NCBI GenBank assembly: GCA_921293015.1
Contig: OV121096.1
Coordinates: 21,587,729-21,651,728 of the forward strand
Source: Phorcus lineatus
Taxonomy: Eukaryota; Mollusca; Gastropoda; Trochida; Trochidae
DNA length: 64,000 nt
Reading direction: 5' to 3'
In this document: positions 21,420-34,938 of the stretch, piece after piece
Numbering within the stretch: the first letter of the stretch is position 1
Layout of the letters: each line of letters begins with the position of its first letter
Made by a program: the position numbers and the translations under genes
Notes under the pieces: generated by a model
Told to the model about the DNA's origin: nothing
Database searches by the model: none
The model's input: only the letters and a program-made list of their open reading frames with translations

Positions 21420-21515
21420 GCTAAAACCGCCACAGTCGCAAGTGGTTGATGTGGATTCGAACCCCATCCTTTATATACATTACACTTAACCCAAAGGGCG
21501 AATCTCCCTTTTTAA
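21420..21515 (-). mobile_element. tRNA-like SINE head fragment, minus strand
   Basis: On the minus strand 'GCCCTTTGGGTTAAGTGTAA' is followed by 'TGGGGTTCGAATCCACATC', a good B box. The body of the main SINE family does not follow. It is a tRNA-derived fragment, not a convincing tRNA gene. Confidence 0.5.
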
Positions 21516-23709
21516 CAAGCACTAAACTTGATCTACCACTCGTTAATGTATTTTTCGGTCATTACGCGGCAAAATGAATATTCGGAAAAGATTGGATATT
21601 CATTATCATATTCATCACATATAAAAAAAACCTACTCAAATAACACACAACAATGCTAATCAAGACTTATGTCCCCTAAAAAATATATGGAAATATCGTG
21701 TGACTTGGAAAAACTATATTTCTGGATGACAACTTCTTGATTACGCAAATACCAAATGTTTTGGAGTATGATAAACAAATGTACGTGCTTAGTACTCTTC
21801 TCGTGATATTTCGCAATAAAAACGCTGAAATAAAGAAAACCTTGCTTTTGAGTCGGCAATGTATAGTTGTGAACTACTTTGAAATATTCCTTCATAAATA
21901 TTCTTACAATATAAATGACGCGTCTCCTGAACATCTGTTAGAATTAATATCTGATATCCAGTACACAAATAAATATTCTAGTTGATTCATTGTTCTTTTA
22001 TAATTCCAAATGTTCATGATTTGTTTTCTAACTGAGCAACCAGTTCGGCAGCTTCGGCTCTATACAGTAGAAGGAAAGTTTTTAACTCTTAACAGCGATT
22101 ATTTGAGATGGTCGGGTTTGTTTTATTCTTTATCTGATTACCTCATAACATACGTTATTGCTCGAAAACATGCTAATTGATTGGCATAACCAAGTCTGCT
22201 ACAAACAGTTCGTTTCATGCACGGAAATTTAATCTCATACCTGACAGAAATTCATTTACGATTTCCGATATGTGTTGCATGATGTTGGGACTTTGAGAAA
22301 GAAAGTGATTTTTGGGAAAATTTTGCGATTAGTCGATAAAAAAAAGGATTGATATAAAACGGATGCAGGACAGATCTACCCCGTTCTTTGTTTCCGAAGC
22401 CAAAGTCAACCAAACTTAAGGGCTGGAACGATAACCATTATTTTTTCAACTTTTTGGGATTTATATGTTTCGGGGTTTACATGGAAAGACAGATTTGCTT
22501 GCTGCGTTAATCGTAACGTCAGGCCCAATGAAACTTGAGATGACATGATTAACAATAATTTTGTGTTGGTTGTATTTATTACCAAATGATTTGAATAGAG
22601 AATAAACGTTTTCGACACGCAAAAGTGCATGGGGAAGGATTAGATAAGAATAAAACAAAGATGAATAAAACAATCTTTGTTTTATTTATTTCATGCTAAT
22701 CCATTCAGGGAACATTGCACTGTCTGTCTGTGTATGAGCATACGCACTTCTTACCTAGGCGGGCACAAATATGCCAGATATTTAAGTTGTCATAATGATT
22801 AATTGAATTACAGTTTTCTGAAAATAACTCAAGAGCTGATTGGCTGTCAGAACTACATTTTATTCATCCAGTCAGTCAAGAATGCACGAGTCACCGAAAC
22901 TTCCAACCAAAAATTAAATTCCTCACTAAATCCACAGACAGATAAACCATAACTTCCCATGATTCAAATTTAAATCAACATCAACCAACTGAGCTATGCA
23001 ACCTAGTAGAATTAATAGTAAATGAATATCTCTTCTCATATGGTATATACTCTTATAACACGTATTTATAGAGCAATGTTGTTTTAGTTACCGTTTGTTT
23101 CTCGTTTAATTTCAACAGGAACAAAACTTCAAATAATGCTAAATGAATACAGTCTAAAAAACTGAAGCTATATTTTGTCTCAACAATATCATATCTAACA
23201 AGTCTGAAATGTAGTAATGACAATTTATTCAGATCGCAAAATTTTCAATAAAATTCACAGCTTTCAATGAAGATTTTACGGTTGGTTCTTTCTGTATATG
23301 TACAATTATAACTTAAAGACTGATATAAATGGTATACACAAATCATCATTGACGAAAAAGCATTCACAATTTCATTTACCACAGACATAATGTTGTTGAA
23401 AGGAATTTGATAGTATCAATACGATACAATAATTTCCATTCAATGATATGATATCCTACAAAACAAATGAAGATTCATAATAGTATGATAACATACTTTT
23501 AAAGATGTCATAGCGTCAAAATAGAGATAAAAGAATACCTGTTTATAAGTGTTATAAGCAAAAATCTGCATAATCTTTTTAAGTATATAAGCGAGAAAAA
23601 AACCACAGTTTATCAGAACAACCTTCCCAAATATATTTTAGCAATCGACCACACCGTAGTGCACTATCTAACCTGTAAGATGAACTTCCACTATTCACAT
23701 ACCATCCTT

Positions 23710-24590
23710 GATAAAGCATTTTCTATTATCTAGGAATGGTTTGGCCGATTGAAGAAGGTCAACACCATTCGCGGTTCAGTGGTTTGCTGATGTCTTTTCA
23801 AGAACCAGCGTATGTAGATATCATTAGCAAACACATAATGCCTATTCTCGATTTCACGGTTAAGACAACCAATCCTGGGAATTCTTTAATCTGAAATCTA
23901 TCATGCTACATAGTGAACTTGTGAATAATTGATGTACCGCCGTAAATATCACGGGAGCAACAATGATAAATATTACAAGTATATAAAACAACAACAAAAA
24001 CAACAATAATAATAGTAAAAAAAATAATAATGAAATCGATGCATAATTTCACTTCGGTGCTTTATGCTTACAAGACAGTGTCAATATAGATTGAGTATTA
24101 CGAAAAATAGTTTGGAAGAAAATGATAAAGCATTTTCTATTATCTAGGAATGGTTTGGCCGATTGAAGAAGGTCAACACCATTCGCGGTTCAGTGGATTA
24201 CTGATGTCTTTTCAAGAACCAGCGTATGTAGATATCATTAGCAAACACATAATGCCTTCTCTCGATTTCACGTTTAAGACAACCAATCCTTGGAATTATT
24301 TAATCTGAAATCTATCATGCTACATAGTGAACTTGTGAATAATTGATGTACCGCCGTAAATATCACGGGAGCAACAACGATAAATATTACAAGTATATAA
24401 AACAACAACAAAAACAACAACAACAAAAACAACAACAACAACAATAATAATAGATTTAAAACAAATTAATTAAAATGAAATCGATGCATAATTTCACTTA
24501 GGTGATCTATGCTTACAAGACAGTTACATGTATGATATAAACTTTTCTATAGATTGATTATTACAAAAATAGTTTGGAAGAAAATGATAT
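23710..24590. repeat. Tandem duplication, about 414-bp period
   Basis: The units starting at 23710 and 24124 both open with 'GATAAAGCATTTTCTATTAT' and share 'GGAATGGTTTGGCCGATTGA', 'ACCAGCGTATGTAGATATCA' and 'GTACCGCCGTAAATATCACG'. Each ends in an A/C-rich CAACAA tract of different length. A diverged relative of the first half lies at 29190-29420. Confidence 0.92.
24402..24452. repeat. (CAA)n microsatellite
   Basis: AACAACAAAAACAACAACAA-type sequence sits in the second 414-bp unit. The equivalent tract in the first unit (23988-24015) is shorter and runs into AAT repeats, so the tract has expanded since the duplication. Confidence 0.85.
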
Positions 24591-25346
24591 AGAGTAATTT
24601 ATTGTTCAGAAATACAAAATGAAGTCTCCGATAGAAAGTTTTACAAAATATACAATGCTTTCTTCTCTACTAACATTAAAACATCTTCCTCTTTCAATTG
24701 GAAGTCTACGAAAAGCCAAATACGCACATTTGATTGGAAATCAATAAAACGTAATAAAGGTCAATACCCTAAATATTTTTTCTTTTTTAAGAAAACGGAA
24801 CGTTTGCTTCTGTAGATTATTTGAAAGTCACTGTCTGCCTTATCATATACTTTTTCTTTTTTCAGATTATTCAATAGCATTACTCAATCTGTATCTACGA
24901 GAAGTCTGTTAATGGATCATGTTTTCTAGGCCACAGGCCCACAGTACATACCATTTCGAAATGCAATTACAATACTGTATTGGTGTCATGAATATTACAT
25001 GCAATAAAATTAACTTTTTACTACTAGTGCATGTAGAACTTTCTCGATTGATATTTTCAAATCAGCACCAAGCTTTATAAGAAAATATTTTGCCCTTGAT
25101 TAATTGGTTTATTCTATTGAAGGGTATTTTATCGACTGAACATACTTAAAGCTTTCACAGCCATGATCTTGTGAAAAAGGCTTTTAAAAAAACCCAATGC
25201 ATTACTCCTCTTTGCTCTTTATTTCCCACTTAAAATTTATTAACCTTAATATTGACAACCTCCTGTCTTCATGATCGAATTCTTTTGTGATTGTAATTAA
25301 CTTTCCATGTAAGTTTAAAAATTTCATTATTATGTACACAATGATG

Positions 25347-25643
25347 ACCAAATGACACGCTTCGGATCAAGAGGTCCGTGGATCGAATCCCGCCAGGGGC
25401 TCGGCAATTTTGTCTGCAGCAGAGAACTGTTCTACACGCAGTCAGGTTTGGGTGCAATGCTACACTGAATTTCAGTGCAGTACCACCTATGGTTCGCTAG
25501 TTCCAGTCGATGCTAGCAGGTTTCACCACAATGCATAGCCACAATGGTGTTGCGGTCTTTCTCCCTGCATTAATACTACCAGCCGTGAAATACTCTTGAA
25601 AGCGGCGTTAAACCCCACATCCCCTCACCTCACCAAATGACAC
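25347..25643 (+). mobile_element. 5'-truncated tRNA-derived SINE with 12-bp target-site duplication
   Basis: The flanking direct repeat ACCAAATGACAC is perfect at 25347-25358 and 25632-25643, bracketing 25359-25631. The element begins inside the tRNA-like head, so the A box is gone, but it keeps 'GTGGATCGAATCCCGCCAGG' (B box) and the whole body and tail, with 'GCGGCGTTAAACCCCACATC' and CTCACCTC. A perfect target-site duplication with 5' truncation is the mark of LINE-style target-primed insertion. Confidence 0.93.
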
Positions 25644-25784
25644 AGTGTGTTAATGACGTAACTGCAATGTCCATTTGCTTGTGCTTGAGATCTACATACA
25701 ATAATCATTAGCCTGGATATTGACACTCATAATTATCAACTTAACATGTTACTATAAAAGCCAAGATGAAGTTAACTAATGACT

Positions 25785-25990
25785 TTCTGACATGGTATTT
25801 CAACATCCAGGGATCTGATATCTCAATTATCTCTACCCAAAAGAGAACTAGCACGTAATGGAGAGATAGAGACCAAATGAATACATAAAACTTTCGTTCA
25901 TAATTGCAGATTACTTCTACATAATTTGACGATTCTCACAAACACAACGAAGACCTTAAGTTAATCGTTTGTGTGGGAGTACTTTTTTAT
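25785..25990. repeat. First block of an old duplicated series
   Basis: 'TTTCAACATCCAGGGATCTG', 'AGAACTAGCACGTAATGG' and 'CAAATGAATACAT' occur in the same order at 34300-34400. A shorter piece of the same ('TTTCAACATCAAGGGCTCAG', 'GGGAACTGGCGCGTAATG') is at 43325-43395. Confidence 0.75.
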
Positions 25991-26029
25991 TAAGCTTTTA
26001 AATCCGTGTGTAAAATTAAAAAAAAAAAT

Positions 26030-27540
26030 ACACAACATTTTTATAGCGCATTATTTGCATATCTTGAAACACTCTAGGGCGCTTGACATGGAATATAACA
26101 ATAATTCGTGGTGATTTGCAGATGTGTTACGTTGAATTATAAAATACGAAAAACACATACAAATAGGAATAAACGTGTCCACTGAGATCACATCAAATGC
26201 ACAAATGGAAACAAGCAGATTTAAAAATATGGGTTATAAGATCCTTCTTAAAAATGTCAATTGAGAAAGAGTTTCGTTGATGGATTGGCAAACTGTTCCA
26301 TAGATCGGCAGACATGTTGTCAAAGCATCTGTGGCCATGTTGTATGTGTCTTTGGTTGAGAGTGACGAAATTTAGACTCTGATCTTAGTGACCTTGTTGG
26401 ATAATATGGAACCACATGCTCCTGCAAGTAGGGTGGGGCCATACCATGGTGACATTTGTAACCATATATCAGGAACCTATACTGGCATCTCTGTCTTACT
26501 GGTAGCCAGTTTAAGTCCAGCAGCGCAATTCTAAACCTTTTGGATGCGACTGGTAAGAGTTCAGGTAAACCACAAAGAAGAGCATTTCCAAACTCCAGTC
26601 ACCAGAGCATGTATTAGGATCTTACAACAATCCTCTGTAATGTAGCGGCGAATGGCTGAAGAACTTCTAATCTTGAAGTAGCATGATTTGACCACTGTGT
26701 TCACTTGCTTCTCCAGTGTCAGATTTTGGCTCAAAGTGAACACCTATGTTCCTAACCGATTCAACAGATTTTACAGAACTGTTCCCAACTTTGAGGCTCT
26801 CGCTGCTGATGTCATTTTAAAATCTGGAACTGAAAAAAAGGAAATCAATTTTGTTCTGGTTGATATTCAGAAGATTCGTTCTAGTTCATGTGATGAGATC
26901 TGACACACCGACCTCTTGTGCTCTGTAAGTTGGTGTCAATGAAATCCCTAGAGGGACAACTCTGGCAGTCTGTTAATCATCAATTAGATTTGATTTCATT
27001 TAAACACTTTTTAAAATCATGATGAAACGGATTGGGAAGAAGTTCTCCAACTTAGGAAACACTATCCTTGGTATTTACAATATTATACATTTCAATCGTA
27101 AAATGATGACAATGTAGGAGAGATCATATTGTTGGCGGATGTTACCCATCGGCTTTGAGTACAGACAGTACCGAGTACCGAGCCCCAAAATGAATACCTA
27201 CACTGTCAGACACCGTAGATCTTATTTCAACACTCTGTATCCTGTCAGATATACAGGACTAAGTCCATGATAGCGCTTCTGTAGTCAAACCATAGATGTA
27301 CCGAAGTCTTTGTTATATAGGATGTTGCGATCTATAAGGTCAAAAGCTGCTGATTGATGGATCAGCACCATTTCGACAGGGTTTTTGTTGTCTATGCCTT
27401 TGATGATGTCACGGTGCACTCACAATAGGACAGTTTCCGTCGAATGACCTGATCTGTAGGTAGACTGAAATTTGTCCTGGAAGTTACTGACTTGAAGATG
27501 CTGGCTAAGGCGTTAAAATACGACCTAAGAGACAGCCCGT
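26030..27540 (-). pseudogene. Degraded LINE: reverse-transcriptase ORF fragment, minus strand
   Basis: Read on the minus strand, the order is that of a CR1/L2-like ORF2: 'FQSTYRSGHSTETVLL' and 'SAAFDLIDRN' (RT motif A, 27480-27330), 'LYSKPMGNIRQQYDLSY' (27190-27110), 'LTLEKQVNTVVKSCYFKI' and 'ITEDCCKILIHALVT' (26730-26590), then 'RFLIYGYKCHHGMAPPYL' and 'VVPYYPTRSLRS' (26480-26390), with a 3' tail holding 'TATAGCGC'. Stops and frameshifts interrupt it (a TGA follows 'TETVLL'), and the expected catalytic YADD after 'YDLSY' is gone. It is a dead, 5'-truncated copy. Clade assignment is from motif order only. Confidence 0.88.
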
Positions 27541-27699
27541 TGCATTCACGACATAATATAATGTCTAAATTATGGATAAATTCCTTTTAATTTACAAGAT
27601 CATTCTGTATAGGATATATTTAGGTGTGCATTTCATAGATTTGAAAGATTATACCCTGATGATCACAGTGTGAAACCGGTTGCTAATGAACTGATATGC

Positions 27700-27769
27700 A
27701 AAGATGAATCTTTAGTGTTTTATATATATATATATATATATATAAAACACTAAAGATGAATCTTTAGTG

Positions 27770-27807
<38 letters not shown>

Positions 27808-27832
27808 TTTTATATATATATATATATATAAT
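27700..27832. repeat. TA microsatellites separated by a palindrome
   Basis: Three TA runs are interleaved with 'GAATCTTTAGTGTT', its inverse 'AACACTAAAGATGAATC' and again 'CTTTAGTGTT'. The sequence can form nested hairpins and its length is likely to vary between individuals. Confidence 0.9.
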
Positions 27833-28029
27833 TTTTTTTGCCAATATTAACCCCAAGATAAAAAGCATCAATGTGTGGGATTACTTTTATTCGGTAGTGT
27901 TATTGTTTAACATGAGATTCGTATTGCCAAAATTGTATATGTTGCGCCATGATTCTGTTCTCTTTATAAGCTAACGAGGAAATGTTTACAGGATTTCAAA
28001 GTAAGACTAATATTCTTGATTTGATCAGT

Positions 28030-28810
28030 GTCCCTTTGGGTTACACTCTGATATTGATCTGGTTTGTCCGAAATTAAATAGTACAGGATTTAAAAGGACC
28101 AGTCTATGAGCTGTTATTTAGTGAATGCAACAATTCCAACGTTAACCGTTATCAAGAAAGCAATATAAGAATGCACACATTCCTGGATAATTGTTTTGTT
28201 GTAACTAGGACGGTGTTGAATGAGATAATAAAACTTATGTTCATTTTGATTACAGGTATAGAGTATAGGATACAGAAAAATCAATAATTTGAGTCTATGT
28301 ATGCTTACTGTGTAGATGGTTGAGTACTACTAATTTTAATCTTATCTACCCTAACCGTCTGATTATCCAGATTAACTGTTCACTGGCATTTGTAACATGT
28401 TAAAAAAATAAAAATATTTTATACTCGGAACTTATTGATTTTAAAGTAACATGCAATTTTGAAAAGATGAGGTTTTAGGTTTGCAAGAAATGTTGATGGA
28501 GTCTCTGACAGCTGGATGTGTTCAAGAAGATCATTTCGGACAGACCGTAATGTTTTGGATTAGTTTTATATTTGTTGTACAGTATATACTTAAGGAAGAT
28601 AGTGTTGTATATATTGCTGGAAGAGAGAAGTAAAGGCCACTGAAAGCTGTCACTAAGTATTATATCTTAACTTTGTAGTAAAAATTAATTCGTTACATTA
28701 ATCTTGGATGAAAATCGAAATAGTGAAATAAAATGAATATGTGTTTAAATAGTCAATAAAGCGGTGATGCTTCTTGCTATTAAGTATGGTGATAATTTGA
28801 ATATCCATGA
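28030..28810. repeat. Further blocks of the old duplicated series
   Basis: The block at 28030-28130 ('GTCCCTTTGGGTTACACTCT', then 'AAAAGGACCAG') matches 34585-34680 ('GTCCCTTGGGGGTTACACTC', 'AAGAGGACAAG'). The block at about 28600-28810 ('TATTGCTGGAAGAGAGAAGT', 'AGGCCACTGAAAGCTGTCAC', 'GAATATCCATGAGTATT') matches 37035-37215. Gaps differ because other elements were inserted in each series. Confidence 0.7.
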
Positions 28811-29189
28811 GTATTCACGTACTTCTCAATAACTTTTACAAAATTTTCTATATTCGTGATAATGGATACTCTATTGTTTACTTTATAATAGAAAATTGAA
28901 TACTAGATTGAAATTGGAAATGATTGTCCCCAAGCTTCCATTCTGCGTGTTACGATGTTTTAGAACGAAAGAAAAAACGAAATTTCAAGAATTACATGTA
29001 CGTAAACTGAATTGCAAACACTGATACGCTGCTACCTAAATGAATGAAGAATATTGTACATCAAAGCTAATACAAACAAGACAATTTTTTCTTAAATAGG
29101 ATATCTGAAGTTTATTTAATTAACTATTAGCAGATTCTGCTTACCAATAAACCACAGCTTTGTACACTAAATGACTTGTACGTAAACCT

Positions 29190-29420
29190 GTACTTACCAT
29201 CCTTTATGTGCATTCACTACTATGCAGAAAATTGTTCGGACAGACTGATTAAGTTAGAGGAAAATCTCGGGTAAGTGTTGAAATGATGCTTTTCATGAAC
29301 CAACGTATGCAGATATCATTAACAACTATCTAATGCCAATCATGCAGCTAAATGCTAAACACTCCTCACCTCACGGTCAGGACAACCAATCCTTGGGTAC
29401 TTGTATGAGCTGCAGGACAT
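29190..29420. repeat. Diverged relative of the 23710/24124 unit
   Basis: 'GAACCAACGTATGCAGATAT', 'ATCTAATGCC' and 'GACAACCAATCCTTGGGTAC' parallel 'GAACCAGCGTATGTAGATAT', 'CATAATGCC' and 'GACAACCAATCCTTGGAATT' in the tandem pair. Confidence 0.7.
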
Positions 29421-32112
29421 GATCAAAGTAAGTACATAATCAAATAGCCTTAGTTAATTCTCTGAAAGACAAACATCCATTTTACAGACAAGGCTTTGTC
29501 AGTACTCATCTTCTGTCGTTATAAAACCATTTCTGAATAATATTACGCCTGAAACTATTATCTTGGAAATCTCCGAGTGAAATGTGTGTTTACCAGAAGA
29601 ATTAAGGGACCTTCGTTTGCTGCGAAGATTTTCTAGGTACTCCACCAAATAAGGACATGTAAAAACAAAGATTTTAATCAACCTGTATAAGAATCGTTGT
29701 GTTCTTGTGCTTTGTCAATATTCAAATTGGTTGAAAAGTATCTTTTTGGACACATTATCAAATTTTGATGAAGAAAATGATGATCCATGTATAATTGATA
29801 TGAAAAATTAAAATTCATATCATTTTATTAAAAGCTTAACGTTAAAGAAGGCAAGTTTATGAAATTTTAATGTCTGTTTTGAGTTCTTTGAGCAACATTT
29901 ACTATTTTACTTAGATGTTATCATGAACGTATACGCTTTGCAATGATAAAATTGAGTCCATCTTTTGTTAGCAACTCGTATTGATTTCACTGCTTATCCT
30001 ACAATACCACATGCAGTTGAAAAGCATATTTATTTCCAATACCTAGACAAAAGATGTGTTTTAATCTTGATATCACTGCTACTAAATAATCCATATATGG
30101 AGTTTCAAATTAAATCTGTTGCAAACTTTGTTGGATTGAAAAAAATATATACCTACCATATGAATATGATTTTGAAAATGTAACAAAATTATTCAGCTTG
30201 CCGCGTCTATGATAATGATTTGTAATTTTATTGTAATAAGTATATCATTTGTGTCCAATAGACACGTAACACTTATAGTGTATCATTATATGTATGCTTA
30301 TCAAATGTCTAATTCTTTTATCAATAAGTATCAACGTCTTAAAATCCAAATGGAAAAATTATCTATGCATAGCACTATTGAGTATATTCAAGATAACAAA
30401 TGTTAAAAGACGACCATTCTTTCGATTGCAATGGGGAAACACGTATCAAAAGAAATTCTTAAATTTCAGTAAGATATATTAAACTCTTTTCGAGTTCTGT
30501 GCCGGTAAAGAACCTCTTTTATACAAAATTAATAATCCACCTGAAAATGTTTCCATCAATATACAAAAATGAATTTCTCAGAGAACTAATGGTTCTCAAA
30601 AGGGACCTCTTCAGGCCGAGTTTCAGTAAAATGTAATGAGGGGTTTCTAGTTTAGGAAGTGATCACAAACAGACGGGCATACAGCTGACAGTCAGGGTGA
30701 TGACTATATCCCACAAAGGGATGCAAAATGATTATATCTGATGATTACTTTAAGTATGTGCTCAGCAACGATTTTACAAGTCTTCTCTGTCAGGTGATAG
30801 GAATATTACAGAGTTATTGCCGGAGGTGTCATTACGTGCAGTGCATTTCAGAATTAAGAAAACTAATTGGTGTGTCAAGATTCTTAAACAGATTACATGC
30901 GCTCAAGATTGCAACGTCTGTTCCTAATATCAGCACCTGCTGTTCACAACACCACAGCTTCAGCAAAGTAGGTTTTAAAGCCACATTGCACTCTGTGAGC
31001 CATAAGTTACATCAAGCAAACACCGTTTTGCATGTTGAATAATACTTTTCCAATTCCCTCAGTAGTCAAATAGATTTTATAGAGTAAAGCAAATGAAGGG
31101 ATCAAGGCTATTCAAGTTTATTGTTGAATCGGAGTCCATTGAACATATGCATGGATTTTGTGGATTAAAACCTTTCTCCACTTCATTGTAATTGTAAATT
31201 ACGAGTATGGCATTACATAGTTGTTCATACTTATCACTGAATACGTTCTGCATAACGTCTTGTTTTCTTTTATCATGTTTAACCATTAAACTCAAGAAAG
31301 TTTTGTTCTATAAGCAAAATGAGAAAAAAACAAACAAGGAAAACGTTTTACTAAGCATCGTGATTATGTTATTCTAGAATTTATATAAAAACACTAAAAA
31401 CAACTAATCTTGTTAACAAGGACTTTATTTTCAAGAAACATAACAATTACGCTGTTTCGTTGTGGAAAACTCAAAATGAAGAATGAAACATGTTTTCGTT
31501 CTTACCTCCTAAAATATGTCATTATTAAAAAGTTGTGTAAACACTTTTGTAACCTATCCATGCACATACCATTTGGTCTAACTTTTTGTACCGAATGTAG
31601 CCTTGCTGAAACGAGGTGTCAAGAACATATACGGTCTGACTGCTGCATGTGTTTGAATCCTGACGTTTCATTAAAGATTCTTGATTACAAGATTCAGTGA
31701 ACAAATTGACTTTGTCCATCTACTTGCCTCTACTTTCACTCACTTGATAAACATTTATTAACAATTCTAACGGTTAGTGGCACCCCCATTTATACTTTAA
31801 AAGATATAAAATAAGTACATTTATTATGTTCACGATTTATTCTTTACAATGATTTTGTCAAATCAGAAGTGAAAATAGCTATTGAGGAACAACCCACAAC
31901 ACGACCTTTTGGTCGCAAATAAACTAACGGTTTTAACAATGCTCATTATTTTCATTTTAATTAAGCTTCTTTTTACATTTTCCTCTATTTATTGCTTAAA
32001 CACTCTTTTCAAGACGATTTGGTTTTTCATGATATATTTGCTAAGCACCTAACACCACCACTCATATCCATATTAGGAACACAAATATTGTATTCTAAGA
32101 AGGAATGGTACG

Positions 32113-32113
<1 letters not shown>

Positions 32114-32165
<52 letters not shown>

Positions 32166-32200
32166 GTATATATATATGTATATATGTATATATATATACA
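32114..32200. repeat. (TA)n microsatellite
   Basis: An almost pure TA run with interruptions at its right end (ACGTATATATATATGTATAT-type). The plus-strand frame rich in Tyr-Ile here is an artefact. Confidence 0.95.
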
Positions 32201-33646
32201 GGATATACAATTTAAAGGTTAAAATATAATTTCAAGGATTAAAGGCTGAATTATATGAGCGTACTCATAAAACTTATTCACATTTTACGAAATACAAAAC
32301 TTCAAACAGTTTTATACATTGGTAAATTCAACCAGTAGCATTGATGTGTCCTTTGTAATTTTTCACACCAATCTATTATGTTTCCCTGCCCTGATCTGTA
32401 CAATGGTAATAGTTGGATGGAGACGTTTCTGCTGCATTAGGAGGAAAACAACGAGGGGATACTTAGTGACGTAAAACCATCAAACAATCCTTGTATGAAG
32501 CAATATTTTAGACCTCTATACACATGTTCACCTGGACAAATGTTTAGCAACACTAATTTAACTGAGTTATTATTTCGGAGTTCTGAGGAGAGCATCTGAT
32601 CAGATAGGAGTGGACAGAGACACACACAAGAAGATGACGTCATAGAGATGATGGTTTATTTCATTATGACATCATGAGTTTGAAGGAAAAGGTCACCTGT
32701 GAAGACGGCAAATGGTGGCAAAGTGACTGTCCCATGCCCATACCTCACTTAGCAGCCAACACTAAACTCCACTCTCATTCCCTGCTGTAGATTCCACTGT
32801 CGTTCCTTTTGGAGAGGGCCCTATTTAAGGGGATTCACATGGATGAAAGCTTTTAAGCCCTCAAGCATATACATGTAACATAGAGCATGACTGAGATGAT
32901 ACTTGCTTAGGTATAAATATTATAATTTTTTCATTTCCATTTCATAAGGTGATGGACAATAAACCATTGCTAATTACTGAAGCATACACAAGACTATTCA
33001 TATGGGTAGGTGATTGCCCCATGTGATTGTATAAGAAAATTGACATGATTCTGTTTTTACTCAACAACTTTAAAATTTTGATAAAGATATTCATAGCAAA
33101 ATGTAGGAAAACATTCAGAATATATATATACAGTTATTAGCACTGTTAGCCGATACACTTCTGAATACAAATAATTCTTATTGCTTTTATGTAAAAAATG
33201 ACATAATAAATGATGTTTCTTTGATCAAGTAAGTACAATATTGTTATAATGCATATACCCTTTTGATCAATAACATGAACAATGGCTGAATACAGGCAAA
33301 AACGTATTGGATATGTTTTTGAATCAGTTCTGTTTGATATGGTTTCTTGTTAAAAAGTTTGAAAATGTGAGCTTAACTATTGTTTTGAATTGCTCTCAGG
33401 TGATTTCACCCCTGAAATTGTGAAATGTAACAAATAACTGCTGTTATAATGTTGTTCAAATAGATATGATTACTGGCAGAGTACAGGAAATATAAAGAGA
33501 CATGCATTAGTTTGAATGATTATAAACCACACTTGCCTGTACTACATTTTGTATTCTAAAAGTAACATTGAGGAGAAATATTTCGTTTATCCTGAAATGG
33601 ATATTATATACATAAAGCTGTCCTTGTTATCCAGTAACCTTATAAT

Positions 33647-33774
33647 ATTTCTCATGATTTACTACACTGCAGCTTAAAGTTATAACAAATCAATGTTACC
33701 TATCTGAAAACATAACGACGTTTGGGGCATGTATGTATGGTTTAAAACAATGAATTATTCTTATTAATTGTGCC
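33647..33774. repeat. Second copy of the 5635-5757 dispersed repeat
   Basis: It shares 'ACTACACTGCAGCTTAAAGT', 'AACAAATCAATGTTACCTAT' and 'ACGACGTTTGGGGCATGTAT' with the copy in the receptor intron. Identity is high over about 120 bp. Confidence 0.85.
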
Positions 33775-34280
33775 CTAATGTAATAGTAAGATGTCTTTTT
33801 ACTACAAATGCAGTTTTATCTGATTAATTAAAGGATCTTTATCGTCCAAAACAATTTGTTGTTGGTTTACAATTCTTCCAAAAACATCTGTACTGAATAG
33901 TAGCGATAACTCTATTTAATTGTCATTAAATGCTCTACAGGACAGATTCCTGCAATTTGTAAGTGTTTTTGCATTTGTTTTATTTGAAGCAAGATAAACC
34001 GAGAAGAATTAAAATATAATCTTGAAAAGAATACGTTGTACATATTAATGTTATGTTTCATATTTCATAAAAAACCTACACCTAACTCCCTTCAAATTTA
34101 TTAACGAACAATCTAATATTTAATCCACGACAGTGAGCACATTATACAGATCTTTAAAAATGTTTGTGAAATATCCTTTAACTGTTCTTTGCATTTTGTT
34201 TGCAATATTGACGGGGATGTTGACACCCCTAATCATCAGCTTTTCTTGGTAATTATAGAAGGCATGATGTATGGAAGAAA

Positions 34281-34690
34281 ATGACTTCCAAACATGGCAT
34301 TTCAACATCCAGGGCTTCATATTGCAGCCATATATGTAACTAAACGGGAATTAGCACGTAACACAAAGGTAGAGCGACAGCAAATGAATACATCAAGCTT
34401 ATCTTTATAACTGCAGATGGCTCTTTGGCAATTCCAACACATCACTGACATACTGTATCAATAGAACTAGAGGGCTGTTTCCTAAATAGGTCATTATTTT
34501 ATTGCAAAATAAGGGATCAAATGTGTGTGATATGTTCATGACCTAAACGATTAGTTCGCGCCATATGATTACAGTTAATCTGAGCTTTGTCCCTTGGGGG
34601 TTACACTCAGATATTGAATTTGTTCTGGATGTTATTAGATGGTCGATAGAGACCAGAGTTCAAAGAGGACAAGCTTTATTCACAATGTGT
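34281..34690. repeat. Second copy of the old duplicated series
   Basis: This is the partner of 25785-25990 and 28030-28130. The two blocks are only about 200 bp apart here against about 2 kb in the first series, consistent with LINE and TA insertions in the first. Confidence 0.7.
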
Positions 34691-34938
34691 TTAACGAGGT
34701 GAATGCGGCGTTTTAATGTTGATTCTATATCCAACAAGTCATGCATAACATGCAAACGTTAATGATATACATCAGGATATACGAAATGTTCATACAGATT
34801 ACGAAGTTGGTTTGAAAGAGGTTTGAAAAATTCGCGACTTTAATGTTCAGTGTGATTATAAGATGAGTTTTCAGATTCAGAAAAATGGACTCATTGAGTC
34901 CATTACTTTTTGCCATCCAGTTAATAACTACTTATTAG

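Noticed and set aside
21420-21515. Possible tRNA gene on the minus strand
   Set aside because: The B box is good but I could not form an acceptor stem or anticodon arm. It is treated as a SINE fragment.
21656-21985. Open frames on both strands, e.g. 'TQIPNVLEYDKQMYVLSTLL'
   Set aside because: Both strands are open over the same bases in AT-rich DNA and neither has a recognisable domain or splice context.
32114-32222. Open frame rich in Tyr-Ile repeats
   Set aside because: It is a translation of a TA microsatellite.
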